Assembly (NCBI GenBank): GCA_026120035.1
Contig: JALRME010000082.1
Span: forward strand, 1-39,580
Direction: 5' to 3'
DNA from: Coleophoma eucalyptorum
Lineage: Eukaryota > Ascomycota > Leotiomycetes > Helotiales > Dermateaceae
Length of the DNA: 39,580 nt
The notes under the pieces are model-generated. The model did no database searches. It was not told where the DNA came from and saw only the letters and a program-made list of their open reading frames with translations. The translations under genes were made by a program, and so were the position numbers. The first letter of the stretch is position 1. Each line of letters starts with the position of its first letter. Of the stretch, positions 11,033-20,832 are shown one piece after another.

Positions 11033-14000
11033 ATGGCTTGTGAGCTATGTCGCATAAAGAAGATAGGCTGTTCGTAAAGCAATACACCACCCTCACCCAG
11101 TCCTTTGATAGTCATGGGTACTCAAACTCGATCACTGGCTAACACGACAACAGGCGACAAAGTCCGACCCGTTTGTGGTCGGTGCAATGTGAGTCTGTTC
11201 TATCGCAGTAGTGTTGTCCGTAAAATGAACTAATAAAGACGCGCAAAGGCACGGAATTTGCAATGCGAATATATCCGCGAGCGTAGAGCTCCCAGGAAAC
11301 TTAGCAGCGCGGGTATGTATCTACTTGACTCGATCCTTTGGATACATTACACTGCTGACGCAGACTGCTATAGAGGTGGAAAAGAGACTCAATCGAATGG
11401 AGTCACTCTTTCAAAGTATTCGAAGCGAGCCTGAGCACCAAGCAGAGCAGCCCGCTATCATCGTTGATCATCCTCAATCTAAGGTATCAGAAAATTCGGA
11501 CCAAGGACGCCAAATTGCACGTTGCTCTGTTTCACCGAGCAATACGGATATCCAAGTGACTCCAAATGGATCTTCACAAGTGACCGCACCTGAAAGTCGT
11601 ATCATGCCCATAGAAGTGGAAGAGATTGGAGACACCACTCCGACAGTTTCTTCTAATTTTCCTATTCAGAGCCTCTTTCAGTCCGAAGGGCTGGTTGTTT
11701 CTCCAAACTTAGCAGAACGGATACTTTCCGATGATATATCTGATCGGATGATAGAACGCAATTTCTCGATCTGGGTGAGGATGCCGGTACGTCCTGCTGA
11801 ATCCATGAGCACGGGATCATTGGGCTAATTCCATTAGACTGGGGACGAATACACAGGTGTGTTACATAACATGAATCAATTTCCGTTACAGCATTTAGTA
11901 GTAATGCGGTTCTGCAGGCCCATCCTCTGGAATTGCTATTTTTTCAGATCTAGGTCTCGCATGGATTCGAAGCATCTTTGAAAACTCCCATAGCACATGC
12001 GAAACGCTTAAAGCGGTTATCATAGACATTGCGAAACATTTGCAGACCCCCAAGTGCATACCATTGACTTTGTGGGGTGGTCCACGGTGGGAAGGACCTA
12101 CAGTGGCCTCATTTCCTAACCCTGACCTGGTGCGTACATATGTAGCAGGCAAGTTGACTTGCTCTCCATTGGCTTTAGTAATGCTAACATGTTTGGACAG
12201 CTTACTTTACTAAGATTCAGTGGTACGTCCCGTGAACTTCTACTGTTTCTGTACTTTCTTTTCTATCTGCAGAGATCAACATGGACTTTAGTTAATATGA
12301 GTTCATAGGTTGTTTCCTATCCTCGACCGTCCCTCCTTTGAGCAAAGCGTCGCATCTTTTCTACATGATGGTGCTGGCACGGATACTTCCTGGCTTGCCT
12401 TGTTCCATGCAGTCTTGGCATCTGGTTGCCGTGCTTCTCTCTCGGCTGAGAGTGCATCGACATTTGAAAACTCAGGCCGCGAAGGGTGGATATATTTTCA
12501 GCATGCTTTGAACAGTTTGAGCCAGATTATTTGTAGGCCTACAACATTGATCACAGTACAGGTATGTTGGCCCCGAGTTTTGTTGGATTAATTAAACTAA
12601 ATTTTATAAAGGCTCTAGCAGTTATGGTCCGCTTCTCCGAAGACATCCCTCAGAATCAGCTCTTTTCATGCTCATATGTCCGTTTAGGCTGTCTACGCTC
12701 AAGGGCTTTCCAGTCCACAACGACTCGAATATTCATTCGCAACTCTTGCTGCTCAAACCGCTCAAGGGCTGGGAATGCACAGGCGACAACTCTCGACTTG
12801 GGGTATGTCAGAAAGTGATTTACGGGAAAGGAATCGTGTTTTCTGGACAGTATACAGTCTCGAGAAGACTATTTCGCTGCGATGCGGTCGTCCATCGGTA
12901 GGTCCGTTCCATTAGCTTACAATCACCCTTGCTCACAGATCTTGTAGGTAATTGACGATGATGAGATAAGCTGTAATTTCCCAAGAAACACGCAGATAAT
13001 TCAGAATAGCGGAAACATGGACAGCACAATGACAGACAACAGCACCTCTCAATTGGACGTCTTTAATGTCTACACTCGGTATGCCATGATTTGTGGCAAG
13101 ATAGCAAAACAACTATACTCAGCAACAGCTCTTTCCCGCCCAGCCGTGGATCTTCTAACAACTGCAATGACATTAGAGTCGGAGATTGCAGCTTGGCGCG
13201 AGGGAATTCCAACTGAAGCTAGACCTGGAGGTGGTGCGCGCCCTCCGCCCTCAACAGATGTGTCTTTTCTTCAAGCGCTTGCTTTACATTTTGGTTACCA
13301 CTACGCCCTTTGTGCAATATACCGGAGATTTAGTCCTCCATTCACTTGCTCTGATTCACGGTTTGCGCCTGAGGATGTCTTGAGATCCATGAGTACTAAG
13401 GGGCTGGCAGCGGCAAGATCTATTATCTTGTTGACTAAGCACCTTGACATAGAGAGCTACTCTCCAGGATGGTGTGTACCCAATTTTTCCACTAAATTCT
13501 CAAGAAGTTTTCTAACTTGTGGAATCTAGGTTAGTCTTCTACTACCCAGTCACAGCCCTTGTAGCCGTTTTTGCATATGTCATAAGTAATCCGCTGGCGG
13601 GATCAGCTAAACAGGATACTGCGCTCATGGAGTTTATTGTGGGCCATTTTGGCCGTCTTGAGTTCATCACTTCTGGTGAAGCGGCGTTTAGTAAGATTGG
13701 GGAGCTTGTGCGAGTTGCCCGAAGTGTTGTTCAGGATGCATCCCAAAAAAGCCTAGCCGGTTAGTTTTGCACACAGTTGAGGAGCACAAGTACTAACTGG
13801 AAACGCTAAGACTCAGAATTTTCTCATTTTTATGTTGATTGGACGAGCCCTGCATTACGATATGAGCTAGCGGAGGATGGCTCTAATGTGTTTCTTACTA
13901 AAACTAGCACTGTTCCACCCTTGTCAAGAACCTCACCTATGAACCAAGATGGGTCTCAGACATCCTATTCGCAGTCTGGCTCAAGCAGAAATATGAATTC

Positions 14001-14262
14001 ATTTTCGAAATCTCCAGTCAACAAGGACGGCTATTCGAGCCTTCCAGGGACCATGTTTGCTACAGTCGAGAATCCTTCCACGCCCGGTTATGTGGTTACA
14101 ACGCCATTAAGTTCTGCGTTATCTGTGGCTGCTGAAGACATGATGCAGTTTGAACTGTATCAACGAAATGAAACTGGGCAAGGTTCGGATCCTGTTACCG
14201 TAGATTTCATGCATCGAGACTTTCCTCCGAACTACAGCATTTGGGGTAAAGATACAGGATGA
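11033..14262 (+). CDS. Zn2Cys6 transcription factor with fungal-specific regulatory domain
   Basis: A nuclear DNA-binding regulator. The hand-built model has 13 exons: 11033-11069, 11154-11188, 11249-11312, 11374-11774, 11838-11856, 11918-12148, 12201-12222, 12309-12561, 12612-12626, 12688-12897, 12948-13471, 13530-13759, 13817-14262; 828 aa. Introns 1 and 2 interrupt the zinc cluster, which becomes exact after splicing: cysteines at 3, 6, 13, 20, 23 and 30 (CX2CX6CX6CX2CX6C). A basic stretch RERRAPRKL follows. Then come a short coiled region (EVEKRLNRMESLF) and the fungal transcription factor domain, with GPSSGIAIFSD, WLFPILDRPSFE, GLGMHRR and FWTVYSLEKTISLRCGRPS. Intron 6 (12149-12200) starts with GCAAGT (GC-AG). 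Exons of 15, 19 and 22 bases make automatic models likely to fail here. Central in the cluster, it is the obvious candidate pathway regulator. Confidence 0.88.
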
Positions 14263-14339
14263 AGAGAGCGTTTCAGCACGATGATTTAAGGAGTATGGGT
14301 TGTAAGGCTGCTTGTAGATACTAAGAGAAGGATATCTCA

Positions 14340-15457
14340 TCAACAAAATGTATTCTTAATCGATCCGATGTTTTCAATTTGAATCTCCACCTCGTCTCCT
14401 TTCGTCAACCACTTTGGCTCTGGCTTTAAAAAAGCAGCAACACCACTCGGAGTACCCATCATGACCACCGTGCCAGCCCGCACAGTTCGCCCCATTGCCA
14501 GGTGCCTAATGACCTTCTCTACATCAAAGATCATATCGTCAAGCTTTGTAGATTGACGCAATTCGCAATTGACTTTCGTGGTCATGGTAAGTCGAGTGTA
14601 GTCACCGATCGCGTCCGGAGACACGAGTACAGGTCCAAATGGTGCGAAAGCGTCGAACGATTTCGCGAAGCCGTGCTGAGAGCCGCAGCGCACAGGATCT
14701 TGCCAATATCTGGACGAAACGTCATTGCTGATAGTAAATCCACAGATGGAAGGAGCTAGTGAGGTTGATGCATCAAGGTTCTTGATGTCCCGGCCGATAA
14801 CCACAGCCAGTTCAGCCTTGAAGTTATCAGCAAACCCTTTCCATATACAAGGTATCTCACATGTAGTGAAAGAGAGATCTACGACGATGGGAAATATTTA
14901 TACCTCGTAATCTAGATTTTGTGCTTCGACAGGAACAGGTATACTATCATAAGGGCCTGCTTGAGCATCTAAAGCCTGCTATTAACATAAATACCAGAAA
15001 ATAATTACTCTGCCCGTACGGCAAGGAGGTGAATATTACCCGAAGGTTTCGTGAATATCAACGGATATTCAGGAATAGACATCTGGGGTGTTCAGTTTCT
15101 ACTTTTGAGTCTTCAAAGAAGGTTATGGAGAAAAACATTAGCTTCTTTAGCGTGATGATAGAAGTTCAAGCCCACACAAAGGAACTGTGGCACGGAAGGC
15201 AATGGACATAGCACCTAGGCACACGCTTCAGTAGAGGTCATTCCTAGCACAATCACGTGTATTACTGAGCTTACCTGCTCAATAACTGCCTTCTCGTCTG
15301 TTACCTCAAAGCCAGGATCCCATGGCAGAAGCCCAGAGGGGAAAATACTAACGCTGAGGCCGATAAACTCATGGTGCGACTGTGGGATTATATCTCCAAG
15401 CTCGCCGATATGGACCGAGCCTTCAGAGCTGATAAAGCGCACAATTCTGTGGAACAT
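14340..15457 (-). CDS. Fumarylacetoacetate hydrolase (FAH) family enzyme
   Basis: A metal-dependent hydrolase, decarboxylase or isomerase of 1,3-diketo or 2-oxo-enoate compounds. Exons on the minus strand: 15457-15275, 15214-15137, 15082-15040, 14968-14904, 14816-14340; 281 aa, typical for single-domain family members. The ATG at 15457 gives MFHRIVRFISSEG, the usual family start; an upstream ATG at 15490 would add 11 residues. Motifs are LCVGLNFYHHAKEAN, IPEYPLIFTKPS, GPYDSIPVP and DYEAELAVVIGRD (two metal-binding glutamates, joined across intron 4), then TISNDVSSRYWQ with the metal-binding aspartate, and GTPSGVAAF near the end. Beside an extradiol dioxygenase and an aromatic hydroxylase, it may cleave or convert a ring-fission product; the exact reaction cannot be told. 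Confidence 0.92.
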
Positions 15458-16075
15458 TATAGCGAAGATAGATGTCCAAACTCCTTCCACTTAATTCGGC
15501 TTTTTGAGTATGAACCAAAGGTTATTATGGGCGAGATGTGATTACCTAACCCGGATGTGGCGCCCGTTCTATTGGCGTCGGAACTTTTCCATGGTCTACG
15601 ACATGCAGCCGGATTATCCGTCTAGCTCCGGGCCTTCAAGCCCGAAGCCGAACAACTTACATAATCTGTTCGACTTAAGTTAACTTAACTTAACTTAACT
15701 TAGGCGTATGAAAAATACAAGAATAACATAAAAACACATCTTGGTTTTCTTATTAAAAAGGTATCGGGCCATCGTTAAAACTCTCGCTAGACCCTGTATT
15801 TATCGAATAAGTTTATTCGATAGGTCAAGTTTATTCGATAGGTCGACTGACCTATATACTCTGCAGTTTTAAGGGTTTGGGAGGATTGGGTGTGCAAACA
15901 CCGTGAACATCAGAGTTTGTAAACATCAGAGCGTGGTAAGAGCACGGGGTTCAGAATGTATTGTTGCACAATTGCAAAATATTATGACACTACAAGAAAT
16001 GGAAGTTCCAGCAACAACGGATGATATTGCATCTAACGTATCTCCCCAGAAACAGTCCTGCGAGAGTCCCCAATC
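15458..16075. promoter_or_regulatory. Promoter region of the FAH-family gene, rich in inverted and direct repeats
   Basis: This 618-base gap lies between the FAH-family start and the SnoaL-like gene's stop. It holds CGGATTATCCG (15610-15620, CGG-N5-CCG) and CGGGC-N6-GCCCG (15629-15644), with GCCCGAA at 15640-15646. It also holds a TTAAC pentamer repeat (about 15676-15700) and a palindrome with a third copy of its arm (15801-15840). No coding sequence is seen. Confidence 0.55.
15801..15840. promoter_or_regulatory. Palindrome TATCGAATAA-GT-TTATTCGATA plus a direct repeat of one arm
   Basis: Perfect 10-base arms (15801-15810 and 15813-15822) with a 2-base centre. The right arm is repeated at 15831-15840, each time followed by GGTC. 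It lies about 350 bases upstream of the FAH-family ATG. This layout fits a dimeric protein binding site, but it could be a chance repeat. Confidence 0.4.
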
Positions 16076-16642
16076 TCAGTCGCCTTTCATTGCGGTGATG
16101 AATGGAGTCGAGTCCTAGTGGCGGGTATTGTTAGTAGAAGGATACCAGGACAATTCAGGGGTGAGAAACTCACTGCCCACACCTCGTACCTATGAAATCG
16201 AGGCCCATTTTTACCATCGTCTTGTACTACAATGCGTGCACAAAACTCACCAGTTGCTGCTCGCCCGTTGTGAAAAGTCGCAGCCAAGCTGCCCACGACG
16301 AGAAGATCATCTGCCTTCTCGCTCTGTATGTAAACACGAGAAATGCTGTGCCTCCGAGTTGACCAGACATCCCAAGCACCACGTCGAGAATCTCGAATCG
16401 CTACATTGGTTTTATTATTTCTGTGTCGTCAAACAATTGAGGTACATCAAGTGCCTACCTTCGTAACCAGTGAATTCCTTGGGACCATTCTTCATAGTCC
16501 CCGTGGGACTAAAGACTTCTTCGGCGAGCTGCTGTCCGCTGGCCTCTGATGGCTTGTCGACAATAGAAAAGAACTTCAAAATCAGATCTTTGGTTGCTTC
16601 AGAGATTCGCCATTCCGGCCATACAGATTCGATTTCACTCAT
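16076..16642 (-). CDS. SnoaL-like (NTF2-fold) small protein
   Basis: A 149-aa protein from three minus-strand exons: 16642-16459, 16400-16174, 16114-16076. The final intron has a textbook TACTAAC branch site and CACTAG acceptor, and the last exon gives VWADSTPFITAMKGD. Length, the N-terminal helices, the central RGAWDVWST stretch, GSLAATFHNGR and the closing beta-strand FHRYEVWA suit the SnoaL/NTF2-like fold. That fold is common among small cyclases, isomerases and dehydratases in fungal pathway clusters. An in-frame upstream ATG at 16720 would add a cysteine-rich stretch; the ATG at 16642 is preferred. It may act on an unstable cluster intermediate; no catalytic residues could be assigned. 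Confidence 0.78.
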
Positions 16643-17700
16643 TATCACAACTGGAGGTAGTAGTGTTATTTGTGCTGATGTGAGAAAATCGAAACACAGT
16701 AAATGAGAACAGCAGCTCAAAGATAATATATATAATTTGTCAAATAGTAGCCCGTGTGGGATGGAAGGGAGTAAGCCGGTTTAACTTTAGTAATGTGCTC
16801 TATTGGGGCTTCTTGGGGTGGGTGAGATTTCGGTGCAATTAAGGTTTGATATAGAGTGGGGTAAAGCCGAAGACCTTACCCTCCCCGAGGTCCGGCCCTA
16901 GTCAGGGCCTAATGGAGTAACCTTTGTTTTGATGGCAGCCCCCTGTAGATGTGAGCACTGAGTACAAAGGATCGATTGGAAAATTCCTATAAATATTCAT
17001 CTATAATTATTATCCCATAAGTTATCTTCTTCTACTTTCAAAATTCCTCTCTAGTTCTAGAAATCAAATCGAATACGAGCTTCGCAGGGTGGCTTGTACA
17101 GCGCCTCTCGTCTGTCTTTTTGTTATAACTTCAACGTATCTCGAACTTTGGCAGCGTTAACTTAGCAACTACAAACTAATCTTTACATTACAAATAAGAG
17201 AAAGTTTATTTCGGTAAACCGAAAGTGATATCTTCAACTACAGCTCTCTTTGATAAGGTCGGCGAAAGCTGTTAACACTATAGAAACTGCTCGCTTTTGC
17301 GTTTCAATGTTGGAAATTCAATTTTTAAACTTGATGTTTCAAATTTTCGTAAAGGAATATATAGGGGATTTATATCAAAATCTGCCTTACAAAATGAACA
17401 GCTCCGATGGTTTAGGTAATGTGCCTTTTGGGCAACCCGCTAGGTAAGTTGCAGGTCACAGGCGGTCTTGTAACACTATGAAGGACTATAACTACAAATA
17501 AGATAAGATAACAATAAAACATAGGCAAAGTCACATTCGTAGCTTACCGGAGAGATACTAGAAGATGGCTGCCAATGGTAGAAAGAGTGTCACAATTGTA
17601 AAGTAGTAATAAACAGCTATATTCGATTACTGTGTGCTCATTTGATGCTACGGATAGTTCTTCGCCAGCACAAATTATGCCAGGCACTAGCTGGGAAGGG
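16643..17700. other. Intergenic, no gene seen
   Basis: About 1 kb between the SnoaL-like gene's start and the monooxygenase stop. A TATATATAA stretch near 16726-16735 could serve the SnoaL-like gene on the minus strand. Short open frames (for example 17250-17447) show no domain or coding bias. Confidence 0.6.
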
Positions 17701-19624
17701 CTAAGGACTAAGCTGCTTCTTCAAAATCGAGGCAACAACATGCCGCAGGACTTGCTCCGCTTGATTTTGGGGCCCTTGGGACCTCCAAGCTACAAAATTA
17801 TCAGGTCTAACAAGTATAGCACCACCGGCTCCGGTCTGTCTCAGCTTCTGCCATTGATCTTGGCGGTCGTAATACAAAGTCTTGCCCCTTGAGTGTTGAC
17901 GAGATCTGATCTTTGCCGCCCCAATTTTGACGCCGAGTGTACTGGAGAGGGAAATGTGCTCCGTAGCGTTGACCCAGCAGTCTCCATCCTCGTCCGTAAT
18001 GACGAAAAAGTCGAATGGGCCTGATCTGATCAAGTCGTGAGTGGACATGACTTTTCCGGCCTTTTCTTCAATCCACGCATGTGGTAGACGATGTCCAGGT
18101 CGCGTGGTTGGGACATATGTCTGGCCAGCAGGGTCTTCAGGGGGTACTTCAGTTCCGTCTGAGACCAGAGCTCCAGTCTCGTAGCTAAAGCCGAGCTCGA
18201 TATTGTGAGCTGAGAATTCGACATCTTGCGTGCGAATAGCTCGGCGAATCTGATTTAGCGCTGTACGACCGTACGGGGTGTCCTCGAAGATTCTATTGAA
18301 TCGCTCACGATTATATTCTTCTGCGCCTGGCAGAAGCCCAACTGCAGCTTGTAGCACTGGCATATTGGAGAAGGTAAATAGCCCCCAGTCGCAATTTCGA
18401 AGGCCGATTGGCCGTCGTTCTTCTTCGTACGTATCCAGCAGTGCGGGGTCAGCGGTTCCTTTCAAAACCGCAGCAAGTTTCCATGTCAAATTGTACGCAT
18501 CCTCGATGGAGGTGTTCAGGCCCAAGCCGGTGGTGGGGGGCCGGCGATGGGCAGCATCTCCAGCGATGAAGACCTTACCCACACGATATTTGTCGGCAAG
18601 GACTCGACTGAGAACCCAGTGGCTGATCTCTATTACCTCCATTTTCAGGTCGGGCAACTTAAGCAGCTGTCGGATTCGTGCTGGCAGCGCCTCCTTGTCA
18701 AATCGTTTGGAATTTGTGACCGGAAAGCCAAAATGAAGAGTCCACTCTTCAGACTTGCGGCCCCACGTTGGGCCCATCTGTACCAAAGCCCCACAGTCGA
18801 AGTTTATCATAGATTCGCCCTCTGGATTTATGAAGTGCGTGATGAGAGTTCGATCTAGTCATATCAGCTTCTACCATGTTGAGGTTATTAGAGAACATAC
18901 CGTCCCAGTACTCTGACAAATCGGCTTTGAAATAGGTGCTCACAAAGTCAACGAGATTAGTCGGGCCGTCCATCTGAATATCGAGATTTGGAGTTGATAG
19001 CTTTCCTGCGTCGGCAGCTATCACGTACTGCGCTTGATAACGCAGCAGTTTACCATCAGGCTGCTTTACTGTGACCAAGACGCCCGCATCGTTCTCTACA
19101 AAATCCATGACCTCGTGACCAAACCGGATGTTTCCAGGGTTACGCTTTTCTGCAATATCGCGAAGTATAGGCTCCAACCTGATCAGTGGGAGATTCGAGG
19201 AAAGAGTAGGTGAGTCACGACTGAAGTACGAAGTTAACATGCAGACCAAAAGTGCCTCGGGAACAGCATCACCTTACCGATATATTTCCCATTCTGGGGT
19301 GCCAAACAAGCCGCCGAAAGCTGGGCAATGTCCAAGGACTCGACCGTCGTAATTTCCTTCTCCACCAAGTGAAGTCTTCCACTCGACACGGCCCATGTGC
19401 TCGATTGGACATGCCACAGCTTGGACCTCCTTGTCAATTCCGTGCTGACGAAAGATTTCCATTGTGCGCTGGTTGAGATAGTGAGCCTTGGGGAGAATAG
19501 AGGTTCCCTCGTGCTTCTCAAATAATACATGATGGATGTTGTAATCGGATAAGAAGGAAGAGGCCGTGAGGCCACATCCTCCTCCTCCGATAATCAAAAC
19601 AGGAATTTCTAATATTGGCAACAT
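17701..19624 (-). CDS. FAD-dependent aromatic-ring monooxygenase (phenol hydroxylase / TfdB type)
   Basis: A group A flavoprotein expected to hydroxylate a phenolic ring using NAD(P)H and O2. Exons on the minus strand: 19624-19278, 19220-18901, 18854-17701; 606 aa, the usual size for phenol or dichlorophenol hydroxylases. The FAD-binding dinucleotide fold is GGGGCG (13-18). AHYLNQRTMEIFRQHGI is typical of the TfdB/MhpA group. The second FAD motif is FIAGDAAHRRPPTTGLGLN; most relatives have HPPTGG here, so the RR/TT changes are unusual. The C-terminal third resembles the thioredoxin-like domain of phenol hydroxylases (near GHRLPHAWIEE and LVRPDNFVAWR). It shares a promoter region with the divergent VOC dioxygenase, a pairing that suits hydroxylation followed by ring opening. 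The substrate is unknown. Confidence 0.93.
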
Positions 19625-20241
19625 GTAGTCCGCAACAAATGAACGAGATACGGCCTAAAGTATCAATAATTAAAAGCCAAAATGTGACAAAGACAGTAAA
19701 AAGGGCAGGCCAACTGATGAGATAAATAACGGTGTAGTTGCTAAATATGTGCAAAGATGCAGCTATGTTACTCTGATACATGTCACTTTAGTCAATCTCT
19801 CGGCCTCATATTCATCATTCGTAGTTGGAGTAGCCCATTTGAAAGCTGTATTGGTTGAGTGCGGGTTGGGGTCCGACCCCGCATATTTCGGGCTCGGGAG
19901 TGCGCATGCGAGGATGTCGTTGTGTGCGGGTTCGCATGAGGGAACCGATTTGCTCCCCAGTCTGATGGGAAGAGCGCAGGGGACTAGAGCAGAGCAGAGA
20001 AGGCTCTGGAATCCCTGCGTCTGCTGCAATTCGGTATGGGAACACTGCTCGCCGAGTGGCGAGGCAACGGGTGCTCTTCTGGTCCTTTGATAGTAAGGTG
20101 GTTCAATATAAGAGATCCCATGTCTTGCTTCAATCGCTCCTTCGGATTTCACTGTGACCTTCACACTAGAGTGCTATATACTCACGTGCCCGTGCATATC
20201 CTTCATATTATCCACAACACATCTCCAGGCTCAACGCCGAT
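19625..20241. promoter_or_regulatory. Divergent promoter, monooxygenase / dioxygenase
   Basis: This 617-base gap lies between divergent starts. It contains TTTCGGGCTCGGG (19886-19898); ten bases of it match the E1-alpha promoter, and its 12-base core matches the FAD-oxidoreductase promoter at 24975-24986. A TATATA-like CTATATAC lies about 70 bases before the dioxygenase ATG. Confidence 0.6.
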
Positions 20242-20832
20242 ATGGGAATCGATTTCAACAACCCCGGAAAGACGGTCAAGAGACCATCGTACATGGCGCA
20301 TGTTGTCTTGAAGACGCCAAGCGAAGAGAGCCTCAAGGCTATGGTAACTTTCTATAAGACTTTCCTCAGTGCGGAACCCAGTTTCGAGAATGACATGCTG
20401 TCGTTTCTCACATACGACAAAGAGCATCATCGCGTCGCAATTGCTCGATTCCCTGGTACAAAAAAACGCGATCCTCATTCTGCCGGCCTCGCACACGTTG
20501 CATTTACCTTTGACAATCTTGAAGACCTCGCTCTGGCATATCGGCAGCGAAAGCTACATGGCATTGAGCCTTTCTGGTGCATCAACCATGGGCCAACGAC
20601 GAGCATGTATTATCGCGACCCTGACGGAAACGAAATTGAGACGCAGGTGGATAACTTCGATAATGCCGACGATATAAACGAATTTATGCTTGGCAAATCC
20701 TTTGCTGATAACCCAATTGGCGTGGAATTTGACCCGGAAGAACTAGTTAGGAGGTTGGAGGAAGGTGAAAGCCACAAATCGATCAAGAAGAGGCCAGAAA
20801 TAGGCGTTCGTAGAGAAATACCATCAATGTAA
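20242..20832 (+). CDS. Extradiol-type ring-cleavage dioxygenase (VOC family)
   Basis: A single-exon gene of 196 aa in the vicinal-oxygen-chelate superfamily, resembling proteins annotated as biphenyl-2,3-diol 1,2-dioxygenase. The metal triad can be read directly: His20 in YMAHVVL, His85 in GLAHVAF and Glu133 in YYRDPDGNEIETQ, with the order and spacing of a one-domain extradiol enzyme. His116 and Tyr124/125 lie where the second-shell acid-base residues are found. The C-terminal 50 residues are charged. Beside a phenol-hydroxylase-type enzyme it could open a catechol-like ring at the meta position. One-domain VOC proteins also include isomerases and glyoxalases, so the reaction is likely but not proven. 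Confidence 0.88.
   Translation: MGIDFNNPGKTVKRPSYMAHVVLKTPSEESLKAMVTFYKTFLSAEPSFENDMLSFLTYDKEHHRVAIARFPGTKKRDPHSAGLAHVAFTFDNLEDLALAYRQRKLHGIEPFWCINHGPTTSMYYRDPDGNEIETQVDNFDNADDINEFMLGKSFADNPIGVEFDPEELVRRLEEGESHKSIKKRPEIGVRREIPSM

Noticed and set aside
16643..16720. N-terminal extension of the SnoaL-like protein from an upstream ATG
   Set aside because: The added residues are cysteine-rich and unlike the family; the ATG at 16642 gives a normal start.
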